Below are positions 9,956-19,578 of a stretch of 64,000 nucleotides of DNA, piece by piece. The position numbers and the translations under genes were made by a program. A model generated the notes under the pieces. It was given only the letters and a program-made list of their open reading frames with translations, was not told where the DNA came from and searched no databases. The stretch's first letter is position 1, and every line of letters begins with the position of its first letter. This stretch comes from Providencia rustigianii DSM 4541 (lineage in GTDB: Bacteria; Pseudomonadota; Gammaproteobacteria; Enterobacterales; Enterobacteriaceae), in contig NZ_GG703820.1 in NCBI RefSeq assembly GCF_000156395.1, positions 170,225 to 234,224 of the forward strand, written 5' to 3'.

Positions 9956-9982
9956 ATATGGGGACAAGATTTTAGCATTCAA
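9956..9982 (-). promoter_or_regulatory. Sigma-32 (heat-shock) promoter of lon
   Basis: On the minus strand TTGAA is followed after 14 bases by CCCCATAT, close to the RpoH consensus (CTTGAA, 13-15 bases, CCCCATNT). It is 130 bases upstream of the lon start, and E. coli lon has a very similar heat-shock promoter. Confidence 0.8.
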
Positions 9983-10000
9983 TGGGTAGTTAAGCATAAA

Positions 10001-10032
10001 AAACAAAATGAGGGTTGCCCCTCATTTTGTTT
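10001..10032 (-). terminator. Terminator of clpX
   Basis: Perfect 14-bp stem (AAACAAAATGAGGG and its complement, loop GCAA) with a T-run on the minus strand, 28 bases past the clpX stop. Confidence 0.88.
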
Positions 10033-10059
10033 GATTATTTATTGAACATCTTTGTGGGA

Positions 10060-11337
10060 TTAGTTATCGCCAGAAGCCTGAGCGTCAGGCTTACTATAAA
10101 TCAGCAACGGTTCTGACTGCTCATTAATCACATTTTCATCGACAACGACTTTTTCAACATCACTCATTGAAGGTAGATCGTACATCGTATTGAGTAAGGC
10201 TGCTTCTACAATAGAACGTAAACCCCTAGCTCCTGTTTTACGTGCCATTGCCTTTTTAGCAATTGCGACCAAAGCCTCTTCACGAAACTCTAATTCAGTA
10301 CCTTCAAGACTAAACAACGCTTGGTACTGTTTAGTTAACGCATTTTTTGGCTCTTTTAGAATCTGAATGAGTGCGTCTTCACTCAGTTCAGTTAGTGTCG
10401 CAACAACAGGTAAACGGCCAATAAATTCAGGGATCAGACCAAATTTAATCAAATCTTCTGGCTCAGCCTGAGTTAATAACTCACCTTCGGTGGCTTTCTC
10501 TGATTCACCTTTAACTTCAGCTGCGAAACCAATACCTGAACGTGTATTCAAGCGCTGACCAATGACTTTATCTAACCCAGCAAATGCGCCACCACAAATG
10601 AACAAGATCTTAGAGGTATCAACCTGTAAAAATTCTTGTTGAGGATGTTTACGACCACCTTGTGGCGGAACCGCAGCAACCGTACCTTCAATTAATTTCA
10701 GTAATGCCTGCTGAACCCCTTCCCCAGAGACGTCACGGGTAATGGATGGGTTATCCGACTTACGTGAAATTTTATCAATTTCATCGATATAAACGATTCC
10801 ACGTTGCGCTTTTTCTACATCGTAATCGCATTTTTGCAGGAGCTTTTGGATAATATTTTCAACGTCTTCTCCCACATAACCCGCTTCAGTTAATGTGGTT
10901 GCATCTGCCATCGTAAATGGCACATCCAGATAGCGTGCTAACGTTTCCGCTAATAACGTTTTACCGCTACCAGTAGGACCAATTAACAGAATATTACTTT
11001 TACCTAACTCCACACCATCGCTGGTTTTATCACCATTACGTAGGCGCTTATAGTGGTTATAAACTGCTACCGCTAATACTTTTTTAGCTTTTTCTTGACC
11101 GATTACATAATCATCAAGGTGCTGTCTGATCTCATGGGGAGTTGGCAATTCACTGCGCTCACGATGCGGAGCCAGTTCCTTGATTTCTTCACGGATGATA
11201 TCGAGGCATAAATCCACGCATTCATCACAAATGTAGACTGACGGACCGGCAATCAGCTTGCGTACTTCATGCTGACTTTTTCCGCAGAAAGAACAGTACA
11301 GTAATTTACCTGCCCCTTCTTTGCGTTTATCTGTCAT
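10060..11337 (-). CDS. clpX: ClpXP protease ATPase subunit ClpX
   Basis: A hexameric AAA+ unfoldase that recognises tagged substrates (for example ssrA-tagged proteins) and feeds them to ClpP. The N-terminal zinc-binding domain has CSFCGK and CDECVDLC; the AAA+ module has Walker A GPTGSGKT (about residue 120), the GYVGEDVE pore loop and Walker B YIDEIDK; the ClpP-docking IGF-type loop is visible as SGIGFAAEV. Length 425 (E. coli 424). It follows clpP after 118 bases, consistent with the usual clpP-clpX operon. Confidence 0.98.
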   Translation of the reverse strand: MTDKRKEGAGKLLYCSFCGKSQHEVRKLIAGPSVYICDECVDLCLDIIREEIKELAPHRERSELPTPHEIRQHLDDYVIGQEKAKKVLAVAVYNHYKRLRNGDKTSDGVELGKSNILLIGPTGSGKTLLAETLARYLDVPFTMADATTLTEAGYVGEDVENIIQKLLQKCDYDVEKAQRGIVYIDEIDKISRKSDNPSITRDVSGEGVQQALLKLIEGTVAAVPPQGGRKHPQQEFLQVDTSKILFICGGAFAGLDKVIGQRLNTRSGIGFAAEVKGESEKATEGELLTQAEPEDLIKFGLIPEFIGRLPVVATLTELSEDALIQILKEPKNALTKQYQALFSLEGTELEFREEALVAIAKKAMARKTGARGLRSIVEAALLNTMYDLPSMSDVEKVVVDENVINEQSEPLLIYSKPDAQASGDN

Positions 11338-11455
11338 CAGTAGACCTCACTTATATTCATCATGCCTTGTTTTATCCGTGTAAGTCAGAAAAACAAGGCA
11401 AAAAATTTCTCAAATAGTTTCGGATATAATTTGTTATATCAAAAAATTACGCAAA

Positions 11456-12076
11456 TTAACGGCTAGTATAAATATGGTCAACTAGACCATATTCTTTCGC
11501 TTCATTCGCGGATAAGAAACGATCGCGCTCTGTGTCACGACTAATTTCTTCGATGGATTTACCAGTATGATGAGCCATCAACTCATTCATACGCGACTTC
11601 ACTTTCAAGATTTCTTGAGCATGGATTTCAATGTCAGTCGCTTGTCCCTGATAGCCACCTAATGGTTGGTGGATCATGACTCTAGAATTTGGTAAGCAGA
11701 AACGTTTACCTTTAGTACCCGCGGTTAACAAGAATGCTCCCATAGAACAAGCTTGCCCCATACAAATCGTACTAACATCAGGCTTGATAAATTGCATGGT
11801 GTCATAGATTGACATCCCCGCAGTAATCACACCGCCTGGTGAGTTGATATACAAGTGGATATCTTTTTCTGGATTTTCTGCTTCAAGAAATAGCATCTGA
11901 GCGACAATTAAGTTCGCCATATGATCTTCTACTTGGCCAGTAAGGAAGATAATACGTTCTTTTAATAGACGTGAATAAATATCGTATGAGCGCTCACCTC
12001 GAGAGGTTTGCTCGATAACCATTGGCACAAGTGCCATTTGGGATGCTAACTGCTCCTGACCGCCAAAATGTGACAT
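11456..12076 (-). CDS. clpP: ClpP protease proteolytic subunit
   Basis: A tetradecameric serine peptidase that forms the proteolytic chamber of ClpXP and ClpAP. The catalytic Ser is in [11 protein letters not shown], the His in MIHQPLGG, and the Asp lies in the C-terminal [11 protein letters not shown] block. Length 206 (E. coli 207). An AGGAG ribosome binding site precedes the ATG. It is placed between tig and clpX on the same strand, the conserved order in gamma-proteobacteria. Confidence 0.98.
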   Translation of the reverse strand: MSHFGGQEQLASQMALVPMVIEQTSRGERSYDIYSRLLKERIIFLTGQVEDHMANLIVAQMLFLEAENPEKDIHLYINSPGGVITAGMSIYDTMQFIKPDVSTICMGQACSMGAFLLTAGTKGKRFCLPNSRVMIHQPLGGYQGQATDIEIHAQEILKVKSRMNELMAHHTGKSIEEISRDTERDRFLSANEAKEYGLVDHIYTSR

Positions 12077-12533
12077 CGAAATCTCCTATTAAAAACTTTC
12101 TGGTGCTTGCGCCTAATTTGCTGTCTGTCCGCCATTTTGGGCAGGAATGTACTACAAACAATTGCCTTTAAATTTCTTGTATCTGCCTGCTCGATATCCG
12201 CACTTACTTGATTATTTTAGTCACTTTTCAAACAAATCACTTGAAAAATAATTCTAAAATACAGTCCAGAGTGCTGTGGTGAGCAAGCCGCTCTATACAA
12301 GAGTTTAACACAAGTCTATCTAGTTACACGGTTTTATGCTGTTGAAAAATTATTTCAGTACAAAATAATTCCATCGCCCTATTTGTGATATCCAACGAAC
12401 TCTTATTATAATTAGGGTTTAAATATTTTTTTCAAGATGATTTATGAAAAGTCTAAATTTAACGGCTCTAATTGACAAAAAACCCGTAGCGCAATAACTA
12501 CGGGTTTTTGTTTTGTACTGCTAAAAAGAAAAA
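12077..12533. other. Intergenic region between clpP and tig
   Basis: This 457-base AT-rich stretch holds the tig terminator at 12478-12509 and must hold the clpP promoter. I looked for a sigma-32 motif on the minus strand and found only an isolated TTTGAAA-like box without a partner, so no promoter is called. No convincing small reading frame is seen. Confidence 0.5.
12478..12509 (-). terminator. Terminator of tig
   Basis: Perfect 12-bp stem AAAAACCCGTAG with its complement and an 8-base loop, T-rich on both sides, 24 bases past the tig stop codon. Confidence 0.9.
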
Positions 12534-13838
12534 TTAACCTGCTTGAACTTGGTTCATCAGTTCAGTGAAGTTAGTTTCTTTTTCAGTTACTTTTGCAGCA
12601 GCAAGAATAGTTTCAACAGCTTGCTCTTCTAACGCTAAGTTACGAACACTGTTCATCAGCTCTTCATTTTTGCTGTAGTATTCGATAACTTCTGACGGAT
12701 CTTCGTAAGCAGATGCCATATCTTCGATCAGTGCCTTAACGCGCTCTTCATCAGCTTTCAGTTCGTTTTTGTTGATCACTTCGCCTAACAGCAGACCAAC
12801 AAGTACGCGACGTTTAGCTTGTTCTTCGAACAGTTCACGCGGTAATTCCATCGCTTGTTTTTCGTTGCCACCAAAGCGTTGTGCTGCTTGACGACGCAGA
12901 ACATCGATTTCACCATCAACAACCGCTGCTGGAACATCGATTTCGTTAGCGTTAACCAGACCGTCTAGAACTTGCGCTTTAATACGGTTACGAATTGCAT
13001 TTTTCAGCTCACGTTCCATATTTTTACGAACTTCTGCACGCAGACCTTCTACTGAACCGTCGGCAATACCGAAACGCTTAACGAATTCTTCAGTAAATTC
13101 TGGCAGTTCACGTTGTTCTACTTTCTTCAGGACGATAGCAAACTTAGCTGCTTTACCTTTCAGATTTTCTGCATGGTAATCTTCTGGGAAGTTAACTTCG
13201 ATGTCGAATTCTTCGCCAGCTTTGTGACCAACAATACCGTCTTCGAAACCAGGGATCATACGACCTTCGCCCATAACCAGTGCGAAGTCTTCAGCTTTAC
13301 CACCTTCAAACTCTTCACCATCGATAGAACCAGAGAAATTGATAGTGATACGTGAATCAGCAGTTGCTGCATCTTCAACTTCTTTCCACTGTGCTTGTTG
13401 CTTACGCAGAGTTTCCAGCATGTTGTCGAGGTCTTCGTCTTTCACGGTTACAACTGGTTTTTCAACTTCAATAGCGTCAAAACCTTTTAATTCGACTTCT
13501 GGGTAAACTTCGAACTCAACAGAGAAAACAAAGTCTTTACCATCTTCGAACATTTCTGGCTTATAGCTTGGTGCGCCAGCTGGATTAATTTTTTGTTCGA
13601 TGATTGCATTGATAAAGTTACGTTGCATAACATCGCCCAGAACGTCTTGCATTACAGACGCACCATAACGTTGTTTAACGATATGCATTGGTACTTTTCC
13701 TTTACGGAAACCATCAATGCGAACTTTTTTAGCAACGTTAACCAGCTCGCTGTTCAGCGCTTTTTCAATATCAGTGGCAGGAACGGTGATTGTTACACGA
13801 CGCCCAAGGCCTTGAGTCGTTTCAACAGAAACTTGCAT
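12534..13838 (-). CDS. tig: Trigger factor (ribosome-associated chaperone)
   Basis: A 434-residue chaperone that binds ribosomal protein L23 at the tunnel exit and shields nascent chains. It has the N-terminal ribosome-binding domain with the [17 protein letters not shown] signature loop (about residues 43-60), a central FKBP-type prolyl isomerase domain (roughly 150-245) and the helical C-terminal substrate arms. Length is as expected (E. coli 432). It precedes clpP, clpX and lon on the same strand, forming the conserved quality-control cluster. Confidence 0.98.
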   Translation of the reverse strand: MQVSVETTQGLGRRVTITVPATDIEKALNSELVNVAKKVRIDGFRKGKVPMHIVKQRYGASVMQDVLGDVMQRNFINAIIEQKINPAGAPSYKPEMFEDGKDFVFSVEFEVYPEVELKGFDAIEVEKPVVTVKDEDLDNMLETLRKQQAQWKEVEDAATADSRITINFSGSIDGEEFEGGKAEDFALVMGEGRMIPGFEDGIVGHKAGEEFDIEVNFPEDYHAENLKGKAAKFAIVLKKVEQRELPEFTEEFVKRFGIADGSVEGLRAEVRKNMERELKNAIRNRIKAQVLDGLVNANEIDVPAAVVDGEIDVLRRQAAQRFGGNEKQAMELPRELFEEQAKRRVLVGLLLGEVINKNELKADEERVKALIEDMASAYEDPSEVIEYYSKNEELMNSVRNLALEEQAVETILAAAKVTEKETNFTELMNQVQAG

Positions 13839-14179
13839 CTTCTTACCTCAAAATAAATCTTAGTGATCGGTCTACTCCAGAGCTATGTCATTAAATCATA
13901 ATGACCATCTCCCTTCCAGAACCGGGGTCGTTACTTTCGTAACGGTCATCCCTGATATCAGAAGCGTCCCGAAACCTTACTGAAAATTAGACGCAACATT
14001 ATACCGATGCATGCGCCCAGAGTCGAGAAAAGCCGATAAAAGAAGCTATTATTCCTCTTTATTTGTGACTTTTCTGGCTAAAATTTCATTTTCCCTTATC
14101 AAATTGGGGAAAAAGTATCCATTACATGGAGGCTAATTAGATCCCACTCGCTGTGGCAGAATCAATTCTAGACCAGTAA
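13839..14179. other. tig leader and bolA 3' region
   Basis: This 341-base gap contains the tig promoter (13998-14026) and about 160 bases of transcribed leader. The leader contains a short CGTTAC-GAAA-GTAACG hairpin (around 13929-13944) with a GNRA-type tetraloop, and a GGGAGATGG stretch. The part next to bolA has no clear terminator. No gene is seen. Confidence 0.5.
13998..14026 (-). promoter_or_regulatory. Sigma-70 promoter of tig
   Basis: On the minus strand TCGACT and TATAAT are separated by exactly 17 bases (14004-14020), with the -10 box in the context CGGTATAATG. It lies about 160 bases upstream of the tig start, giving a long leader. Confidence 0.7.
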
Positions 14180-14518
14180 TTAGCGATTTATACCACCTAC
14201 ACCACGGCAAGCTGGCGATTTTAACACCGTACTCGCTAATTCGTCCCATTCTTTAGGCGTATAGGTATGTAGGGCTAATGCATGGATCCCACCAGCTAAT
14301 TCGTCAGCCAAAATAGCATAGATCTCGCGATGGCGCCCAATCATACGCATATTTTCAAATTTTTCGCTAACCAAAACAACTTTGAAGTGGCTTTCAGAGC
14401 CAGGCAAAACATTATGCTGATGACTTTCATTAATCACATCCAGATAATCTGGTTTAAAAGCCGCCTGCAATTTTTCACTCACGCGGGACTGCATTGTTGG
14501 TGGTGTATTGGCGTCCAT
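14180..14518 (-). CDS. bolA: BolA family protein (Fe-S/stress morphology regulator)
   Basis: A 112-residue BolA protein. BolA binds DNA and pairs with monothiol glutaredoxin Grx4 in iron-sulfur biology, and influences cell shape and biofilm in stationary phase. The diagnostic core SESHFKVVLVSEKFENMRMIGRHREIY with its conserved His is present, plus HALALHTYTPKEW. I chose the ATG at 14518 because an AAGGAG ribosome binding site lies 5 bases before it; a longer in-frame reading upstream has no family support. It lies upstream of tig, as in E. coli. Confidence 0.95.
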   Translation of the reverse strand: MDANTPPTMQSRVSEKLQAAFKPDYLDVINESHQHNVLPGSESHFKVVLVSEKFENMRMIGRHREIYAILADELAGGIHALALHTYTPKEWDELASTVLKSPACRGVGGINR

Positions 14519-14834
14519 AAAAGCTCCTTGATAAAATGGGAAACCCAATGTGGGTTGATAGCCTATACTTATTAAAGATTGTTCTTGAATATCCAACAGC
14601 CTCTAGCATTGAAAAAAGCGCTCAATTACACTGCGTAACGACTATCTTCTTATTATAGAAATAGCGGATAATAACGTCAGCATCATTGATAATTTGGCGC
14701 CGAAAACGCGAAATGTCCCATGTGATATACATTTATGCGAATTTTTTCTCAAACTGTTGTCTAATAACATTAGCTATCGTTACCCGAACCATAACGGAAC
14801 ATTTTCAATTAGGAAAGATGAACTGGGAAGAATT
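14519..14834. other. Divergent bolA-yajG intergenic region
   Basis: The 316 bases between the divergent bolA and yajG starts must carry both promoters. I see no clear consensus promoter or operator, and the reading frame that extends yajG upstream through 14694 has no signal-peptide logic and is taken as non-coding. Confidence 0.4.
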
Positions 14835-15416
14835 ATGTTAAGAAAACTGTGTTTTCCACTTTTTGCACTATTTTTACTTGCGGGCTGTACAGCACCAAGT
14901 AATACGTTATCTCTTGAGCCGAAAATTGCTTTACCGGCTAAAAACCCAACGCTTAATGCAACGTCCATTAGCGTCAGTAGTGTTGATAATCGTCCGAATA
15001 GGTCGTTAGCTGAAGTTAACCGCAATGGCAGCTTGGTGGTACTTAATCCATCAAGGGATCCACGTTATTTAATGCAAGAAGCGGTTGAAAAACAAATGGC
15101 AGCTCGTGGTTTTATGGTGACATCTCCCGCGAATATCAACTTAGTTGTTCAATTAAACAAACTAAGTACTCAAGTCAGCGAAGGTAGCCTGCGCCACAAT
15201 ATTACGGTTAATTCAAGCGTTGCTGTGAATGCAACAGCGCCTAATGGCTCAACCAAAAGCCGTACCTTCACTCGTAATTACAATACCCAAGGTGCTCTGG
15301 GTGCTACGAATGAAAAAATTACTGAAGCAATCAACCTAGCGCTGAGTGACTTAATTGCGGATATGGCTAAAGACCAAGAACTCACGGATTTTATCAGACA
15401 AAATTCACGATATTAG
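14835..15416 (+). CDS. yajG: Outer-membrane-type lipoprotein YajG
   Basis: A 193-residue lipoprotein: MLRKLCFPLFALFLLAGC ends in a lipobox (LLAGC), so signal peptidase II cleavage before Cys is expected. This start, not an in-frame one 141 bases upstream, was chosen because it gives the lipoprotein signal and the E. coli length (192), with GGGAAG ahead of the ATG. Residue +2 is Thr, not Asp, suggesting sorting to the outer membrane. The mature domain is uncharacterised. Located next to ampG as in E. coli; the function is unknown. Confidence 0.92.
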   Translation: MLRKLCFPLFALFLLAGCTAPSNTLSLEPKIALPAKNPTLNATSISVSSVDNRPNRSLAEVNRNGSLVVLNPSRDPRYLMQEAVEKQMAARGFMVTSPANINLVVQLNKLSTQVSEGSLRHNITVNSSVAVNATAPNGSTKSRTFTRNYNTQGALGATNEKITEAINLALSDLIADMAKDQELTDFIRQNSRY

Positions 15417-15480
15417 TCAGGCAAAATGAATGGTTTCATATTAGTATCATTCAAGTTGTGACAAGCTACAGTTAAATCCA

Positions 15481-15512
15481 GCAACCCAAACAATACCTAT
15501 TATTTGGGTTGC
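15481..15512 (+). terminator. Terminator of yajG
   Basis: A 10-bp perfect stem GCAACCCAAA/TTTGGGTTGC between yajG and ampG, with a weak T-tail (TTATT). It suggests that ampG has at least partly separate transcription. Confidence 0.6.
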
Positions 15513-15573
15513 TTATTCATCTCAGATATCTCCCGCGTAATATTGCAGAACCAACATAGGCTATGAGGGAATA

Positions 15574-17085
15574 ATGCCACGTTTCACACTACCCAATAAT
15601 GTTACTTTAATCCTGCTAGGCTTTGTCTCTGGCTTACCTCTAGCACTCACTGCGGGAACATTACAAGCTTGGCTAACCGTTGAAAATATTGACATCAAAA
15701 CCATCGGTTTCTTTTCCTTAGTTGGTCAAGCTTATGTATTAAAATTCCTCTGGTCTCCGATGATGGATCGCTACACTCCTCCTTTTTTAGGGCGTCGTCG
15801 CGGTTGGTTACTGACCACTCAAATATTATTAATTATCAGCATTGCGGGGATGAGCTTCATGAATCCCTCTGAACATTTATGGTGGCTCGCGGCATTAGCG
15901 GTCACTGTCGCCTTTTGTTCTGCTTCTCAAGATATTGTTTTTGATGCATATAAAACTGATTTACTCAGTGCAGAAGAACGCGGAATCGGGGCAGCAACCT
16001 CAGTCATGGGCTATAGAATCAGTATGTTGGTTTCTGGGGGATTAGCGCTTTGGTTAGCGGATAAATTCCTCACTTGGCAACAACTGTATTTAGTCATGGC
16101 AAGTTTAATGCTGATTGGCGTATTCGCGACTCTTTTTGCCAAAGAACCAAAAGATAATATTGCTCCCCCAGCCTCATTAAAGGACGCTATCTACGCCCCT
16201 CTCGCTGAATTTTTCAGTCGTAACAATGCTTGGCTCGTTTTGCTGCTACTTATTTTTTATAAAATGGGCGATGCTTTTGTCATGGCTCTGAATACTAATT
16301 TTTTGCTTAATGCACTTGGCTTCAGTCTCAGTGAAGTGGGAACAGTGAATAAAACCGTTGGAATGGCAGCCACAATTATTGGTGCGCTATTTGGTGGTTA
16401 TTTAATGAAAAATATGAGCTTATTTAGAGCTCTACTCGTTTTTGGCATATTACAAGGCGGCTCCAATATTGGATACTGGTTCCTTGCTGTTACTCCGCCG
16501 AATATCATTAGCATGGGTTCCATTATTTTCCTTGAGAATATCTTCTCTGGAATGGGTACAGCTGCATTTGTCGCGTTACTCATGACCTTATGTAATAAAT
16601 CATTATCTGCAACACAATTTGCTCTGCTTTCTGCTTTATCTGCGGTAGGCCGAGTCTATATTGGCCCTGTCGCCAGTATTTTTGTCAGCACCTACGGCTG
16701 GCCAATGTTCTATCTGATATCCATCGGCGTGGCTGTTCCCGGCGTTTTATTATTACTCGCCTGCCGCACATCTTTGGTTTACACCCAAACCACAGGGTTA
16801 TTTCAGCGCCGTGAACTATTTGCTAATGGCTACAAAATCGCTGTTTATGCCTTAATCGTGGCAACATCGATTCTATCCGCTTGGTTAATCAGTTTACTTA
16901 TCACATCATTTGCAAGCGTGAAAGTTTACCTATTTACTTCCCATCTTTCGCTGTGGCTATCCCTACCTCAATATCAAAATATTATATTTAACATAGGGAT
17001 AGGTATTGGTGCTATTAGTCTGATTGTCGGTGGAACCCTTGACTACCTCGCCGTACGCAAAGCAACGAAACATAAGCCAGCATAA
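15574..17085 (+). CDS. ampG: Muropeptide permease AmpG
   Basis: A 503-residue inner-membrane permease of the major facilitator type that imports GlcNAc-anhydro-MurNAc and its peptides for peptidoglycan recycling; in species with AmpC/AmpR the imported muropeptides also drive beta-lactamase induction. The N-terminal signature GFVSGLPLALTAGTLQAWLTVENIDIKTIGFFSL and the DRYTPPFLGRRRGW loop are characteristic, with about fourteen hydrophobic segments along the chain. Length is slightly over E. coli AmpG (491). It follows yajG on the same strand. Confidence 0.96.
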   Translation: MPRFTLPNNVTLILLGFVSGLPLALTAGTLQAWLTVENIDIKTIGFFSLVGQAYVLKFLWSPMMDRYTPPFLGRRRGWLLTTQILLIISIAGMSFMNPSEHLWWLAALAVTVAFCSASQDIVFDAYKTDLLSAEERGIGAATSVMGYRISMLVSGGLALWLADKFLTWQQLYLVMASLMLIGVFATLFAKEPKDNIAPPASLKDAIYAPLAEFFSRNNAWLVLLLLIFYKMGDAFVMALNTNFLLNALGFSLSEVGTVNKTVGMAATIIGALFGGYLMKNMSLFRALLVFGILQGGSNIGYWFLAVTPPNIISMGSIIFLENIFSGMGTAAFVALLMTLCNKSLSATQFALLSALSAVGRVYIGPVASIFVSTYGWPMFYLISIGVAVPGVLLLLACRTSLVYTQTTGLFQRRELFANGYKIAVYALIVATSILSAWLISLLITSFASVKVYLFTSHLSLWLSLPQYQNIIFNIGIGIGAISLIVGGTLDYLAVRKATKHKPA

Positions 17086-17125
17086 TATTTTAGGTTATTT
17101 TTCAAACCATTCAAAAATTTACTCC

Positions 17126-17152
17126 CCCCAAATTAAACAGATTAATTTGGGG
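17126..17152 (+). terminator. Hairpin downstream of ampG
   Basis: An 11-bp stem CCCCAAATTAA/TTAATTTGGGG with a 5-base loop, 40 bases past the ampG stop. The T-tail is poor, so termination may be partial. Confidence 0.55.
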
Positions 17153-17214
17153 AATCCTTTCTATTAATACAAATTAGATCTCCCTAGCAAATATCGCTTA
17201 AAGATCAAGAAAAT

Positions 17215-17230
17215 CGTGAACAAGATCACT
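17215..17230 (+). promoter_or_regulatory. Candidate CRP site upstream of the OmpK-like gene
   Basis: CGTGA-N6-TCACT matches the CRP consensus TGTGA-N6-TCACA at 8 of 10 positions. It lies about 135 bases before the start of the outer-membrane channel gene. Tsx-type channels in E. coli are under CRP control, which fits, but this is a motif match only. Confidence 0.45.
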
Positions 17231-17363
17231 CATTTACTGAAAGATATTTTTTAATTGCAAATCTAAAGCCTAATATATCACACGTTTGAGGATGGTTAGT
17301 TGACAAGCTAAAAATTTGCGTAGCAACTAATTTTTATTAATGTATAAACGAAAATAATATATC

Positions 17364-18155
17364 ATGAAAAAAAATCTACTCTGCGCTGCTGCTTTAGCAT
17401 CTTTGGCGTCTTTAGCAGGAACTGCAAGTGCTGAAAATACTGAAAATTTTCTTGGATACCAAAATGGTTTTGCTGACATCAATGTGAACTATTTGGATTG
17501 GTCCCGCCATACTGAGAACAAATCTAAAAATACGACTCATAAAGAAGATTTTGCTTACTTTGAATTAGAAGGTGGCGCTAATTTCAATTGGGGAGAGTTA
17601 TATGGATTCTTCGATGTGGAAAATCCGTTCAATAAACAACATGAAGACCCAGGCAAAAACCAACGTTACACGCTAAAAACAACCGCTAGAGTTTATTTAG
17701 CAGATACTGGATTCAACCTGTATGGTCACGTTTATGGAACTTGGTCACTACCCGGTGATAAACATGGCGGCAACTTCCATGAAGTTAACACGCTGTATGG
17801 GGTAGGCTACAACACGTCAATTGGTAACTTATGGTTTAAACCATTCGTTGCATTACATTATGTCGATCAAACCTATTATTCTGGTAACAACGGTTATGTT
17901 GTTGGCTGGGTTGCAGGTTATAACTTTAAAATGTTCCAAGAAGATTTCATGGTTACCAACTGGCATGAAATGGAATTCGCGCGCCATAAACGCTATGGAA
18001 ATGGCGGTCGTGACGGTGTGAATGGTGCTTTAGCATTCTGGTGGAATGCAACACCACATTTATCAGCAGGTCTTCAATACCGTTATGCTGACAATAAATT
18101 AGGTGATGATTTCTATCAAGATGGACTCATTTACACATTAAAGTATAACTTTTAG
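17364..18155 (+). CDS. Outer-membrane channel, OmpK/Tsx family
   Basis: A 263-residue outer-membrane beta-barrel with a signal peptide (cleavage probably after TASA, about residue 23) and a C-terminal aromatic strand ending in YNF, the usual BAM signal. Alternating hydrophobic/aromatic strands (for example DINVNYLDWSRH, GWVAGYNFKMF) fit the nucleoside-specific channel-forming family that includes E. coli Tsx and vibrio OmpK. It is inserted between ampG and the cyo operon, where E. coli has no such gene. Nucleoside specificity is a family-based guess; related proteins are also phage receptors. Confidence 0.85.
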   Translation: MKKNLLCAAALASLASLAGTASAENTENFLGYQNGFADINVNYLDWSRHTENKSKNTTHKEDFAYFELEGGANFNWGELYGFFDVENPFNKQHEDPGKNQRYTLKTTARVYLADTGFNLYGHVYGTWSLPGDKHGGNFHEVNTLYGVGYNTSIGNLWFKPFVALHYVDQTYYSGNNGYVVGWVAGYNFKMFQEDFMVTNWHEMEFARHKRYGNGGRDGVNGALAFWWNATPHLSAGLQYRYADNKLGDDFYQDGLIYTLKYNF

Positions 18156-18234
18156 TGACTAAAGGATTTTTGTATATTTTTTTAATATATTTCCTTTAAT
18201 TTCAAAAAAATAGCAATTCTCTGTCTCTTTTTTG

Positions 18235-18264
18235 CCGATAAAGCAATCAAATTTGCTTTATCGG
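18235..18264 (+). terminator. Terminator-like hairpin after the OmpK-like gene
   Basis: Perfect 12-bp stem CCGATAAAGCAA/TTGCTTTATCGG with a 6-base loop, about 80 bases past the stop codon. No strong T-run follows. Confidence 0.55.
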
Positions 18265-18449
18265 TAACAAATTTAGTACATTCCCTTACGGCATTTCTTA
18301 ACAATCGAATCAGTTTCGTCATTTTTTTGTCAATTTTGTCTATATTTTTCTTTGAAAAATTACCAAGATAATTTAGTATTCATACTGTTTTATCAATATA
18401 TACCTATAACCAGTAGCAATTTTAACCTTTTAGATATAAAAGCTTTACA

Positions 18450-18465
18450 TGTGATCATATTAACA
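18450..18465 (+). promoter_or_regulatory. Candidate CRP site upstream of cyoA
   Basis: TGTGA-N6-TAACA matches 9 of 10 consensus positions, about 120 bases before cyoA. Catabolite control of cyo is known in E. coli; the site itself is only a motif match. Confidence 0.35.
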
Positions 18466-18581
18466 TAAAGAGCTAACATTTCCGTTTCTTTACCTTACAA
18501 TCATTTACACTCGCATAACCTTACCGTAAAATGCCCGCACTGATGAAACGACAATTAGAATCTTGTCATTTGGGGTCGTGG

Positions 18582-19574
18582 ATGAGACATATGAACTACA
18601 AAAAAAGCATTGGAGCAATCTCACTCGTTGTAGCAGCCTTATTATTAGGCGGTTGCGATATGGTGTTGATGGATCCGAAAGGCGCCGTCGGCGTTAAACA
18701 AAAAGAGCTGATTCTTATCGCAATCGGCTTAATGCTCCTTGTTGTTATTCCGGTTATTTTTATGGCATTTATCTTTGCCGTAAAATATCGTGAATCCAAT
18801 AAGTCAGCTACCTACCGTCCTAACTGGGCCCACTCAAATAAAATTGAGTTAGTCTGCTGGACTGTTCCTATCATTATCATCATCATTCTGGGTGCTATCA
18901 CTTGGAAAACAACTCATGAGCTGGACCCGTATCAGCCATTAGTCAGTGATCAGGAACCAATTACCATTCAAGTTATTTCAGCTGACTGGAAGTGGATCTT
19001 TATCTACCCAGAGCAAGGTATTGCTACAGTCAACGAAATCGCATTCCCTACTGGTGTTCCTGTAAACTTCAAAATTACGTCTGATTCGGTAATGAACTCA
19101 TTCTTCATTCCATCTTTAGGTGGCCAAATCTACGCAATGGCGGGTATGCAGACTAAACTTCACTTAATCGCAAACGAACCGGGTACCTACAAAGGCTTCT
19201 CTGCAAGCTATAGTGGTAAAGGTTTCTCTGATATGAAGTTCAATGCTATCGCAACACCTGATCGCCAAGGCTTTGATGAATGGGTTCAAAAGGTAAAAGC
19301 GTCTCCTAAAACTATGGATACGATGCAGGCATTTGACGAAGTTGCTAAACCTAGCATCGACGTTCCTGTTACCTATTTTTCTAGCGTGAAACCTAAACTG
19401 TATGAAGACATCATTCTGAAGTTTGGTCATGAACACCATAAAGGTCACGCTCCTGTAGATACAAACAATGAAGCAAATCATTCTATGCATATGGGCAACA
19501 ATGCTCAGGCACAAGAATCTACAGGTCATACAATGCAAATGAGCCATAATGCTCATGCAGGCGCTGAGGAATAA
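18582..19574 (+). CDS. cyoA: Cytochrome bo3 ubiquinol oxidase subunit II
   Basis: Subunit II of the aerobic quinol oxidase in the inner membrane. It has a lipoprotein signal with lipobox LGGC, two transmembrane helices (about residues 45-70 and 90-110 of this reading) and a cupredoxin-like periplasmic domain that lacks the CuA ligands, as normal for quinol oxidases. The start at 18582 (MRHMNYKK) gives 330 residues and has GGGG 6 bases upstream; MNYKK at 18591 is an alternative, and a longer frame from 18531 is unlikely. The C-terminal 50 residues are rich in His and Met with an internal duplication, unlike the shorter E. coli tail. Confidence 0.97.
   Translation: MRHMNYKKSIGAISLVVAALLLGGCDMVLMDPKGAVGVKQKELILIAIGLMLLVVIPVIFMAFIFAVKYRESNKSATYRPNWAHSNKIELVCWTVPIIIIIILGAITWKTTHELDPYQPLVSDQEPITIQVISADWKWIFIYPEQGIATVNEIAFPTGVPVNFKITSDSVMNSFFIPSLGGQIYAMAGMQTKLHLIANEPGTYKGFSASYSGKGFSDMKFNAIATPDRQGFDEWVQKVKASPKTMDTMQAFDEVAKPSIDVPVTYFSSVKPKLYEDIILKFGHEHHKGHAPVDTNNEANHSMHMGNNAQAQESTGHTMQMSHNAHAGAEE
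19485..19559 (+). repeat. Imperfect direct repeat in the 3' end of cyoA
   Basis: Two 27-base units (19485-19511 and 19533-19559) agree at 22 of 27 positions and encode MHMGNNAQA and MQMSHNAHA in the His/Met-rich tail of CyoA. Confidence 0.75.
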
Positions 19575-19578
19575 GGGC

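Larger units (their letters stand above)
18156..18581. other. Intergenic region between the OmpK-like gene and cyoA
   Basis: The 426-base AT-rich gap carries the hairpin of the upstream gene (18235-18264) and the control region of the cyo operon, including a CRP-like site at 18450-18465. I did not find an unambiguous -10/-35 pair or ArcA site by eye. Confidence 0.45.

Noticed and set aside
12220..12240. Heat-shock promoter for clpP
   Set aside because: A TTTGAAA box is present on the minus strand but there is no CCCCAT-like -10 at the right distance.
14694..14834. 47-residue N-terminal extension of YajG
   Set aside because: It would bury the lipoprotein signal peptide; the internal ATG gives a standard lipobox and the family length.
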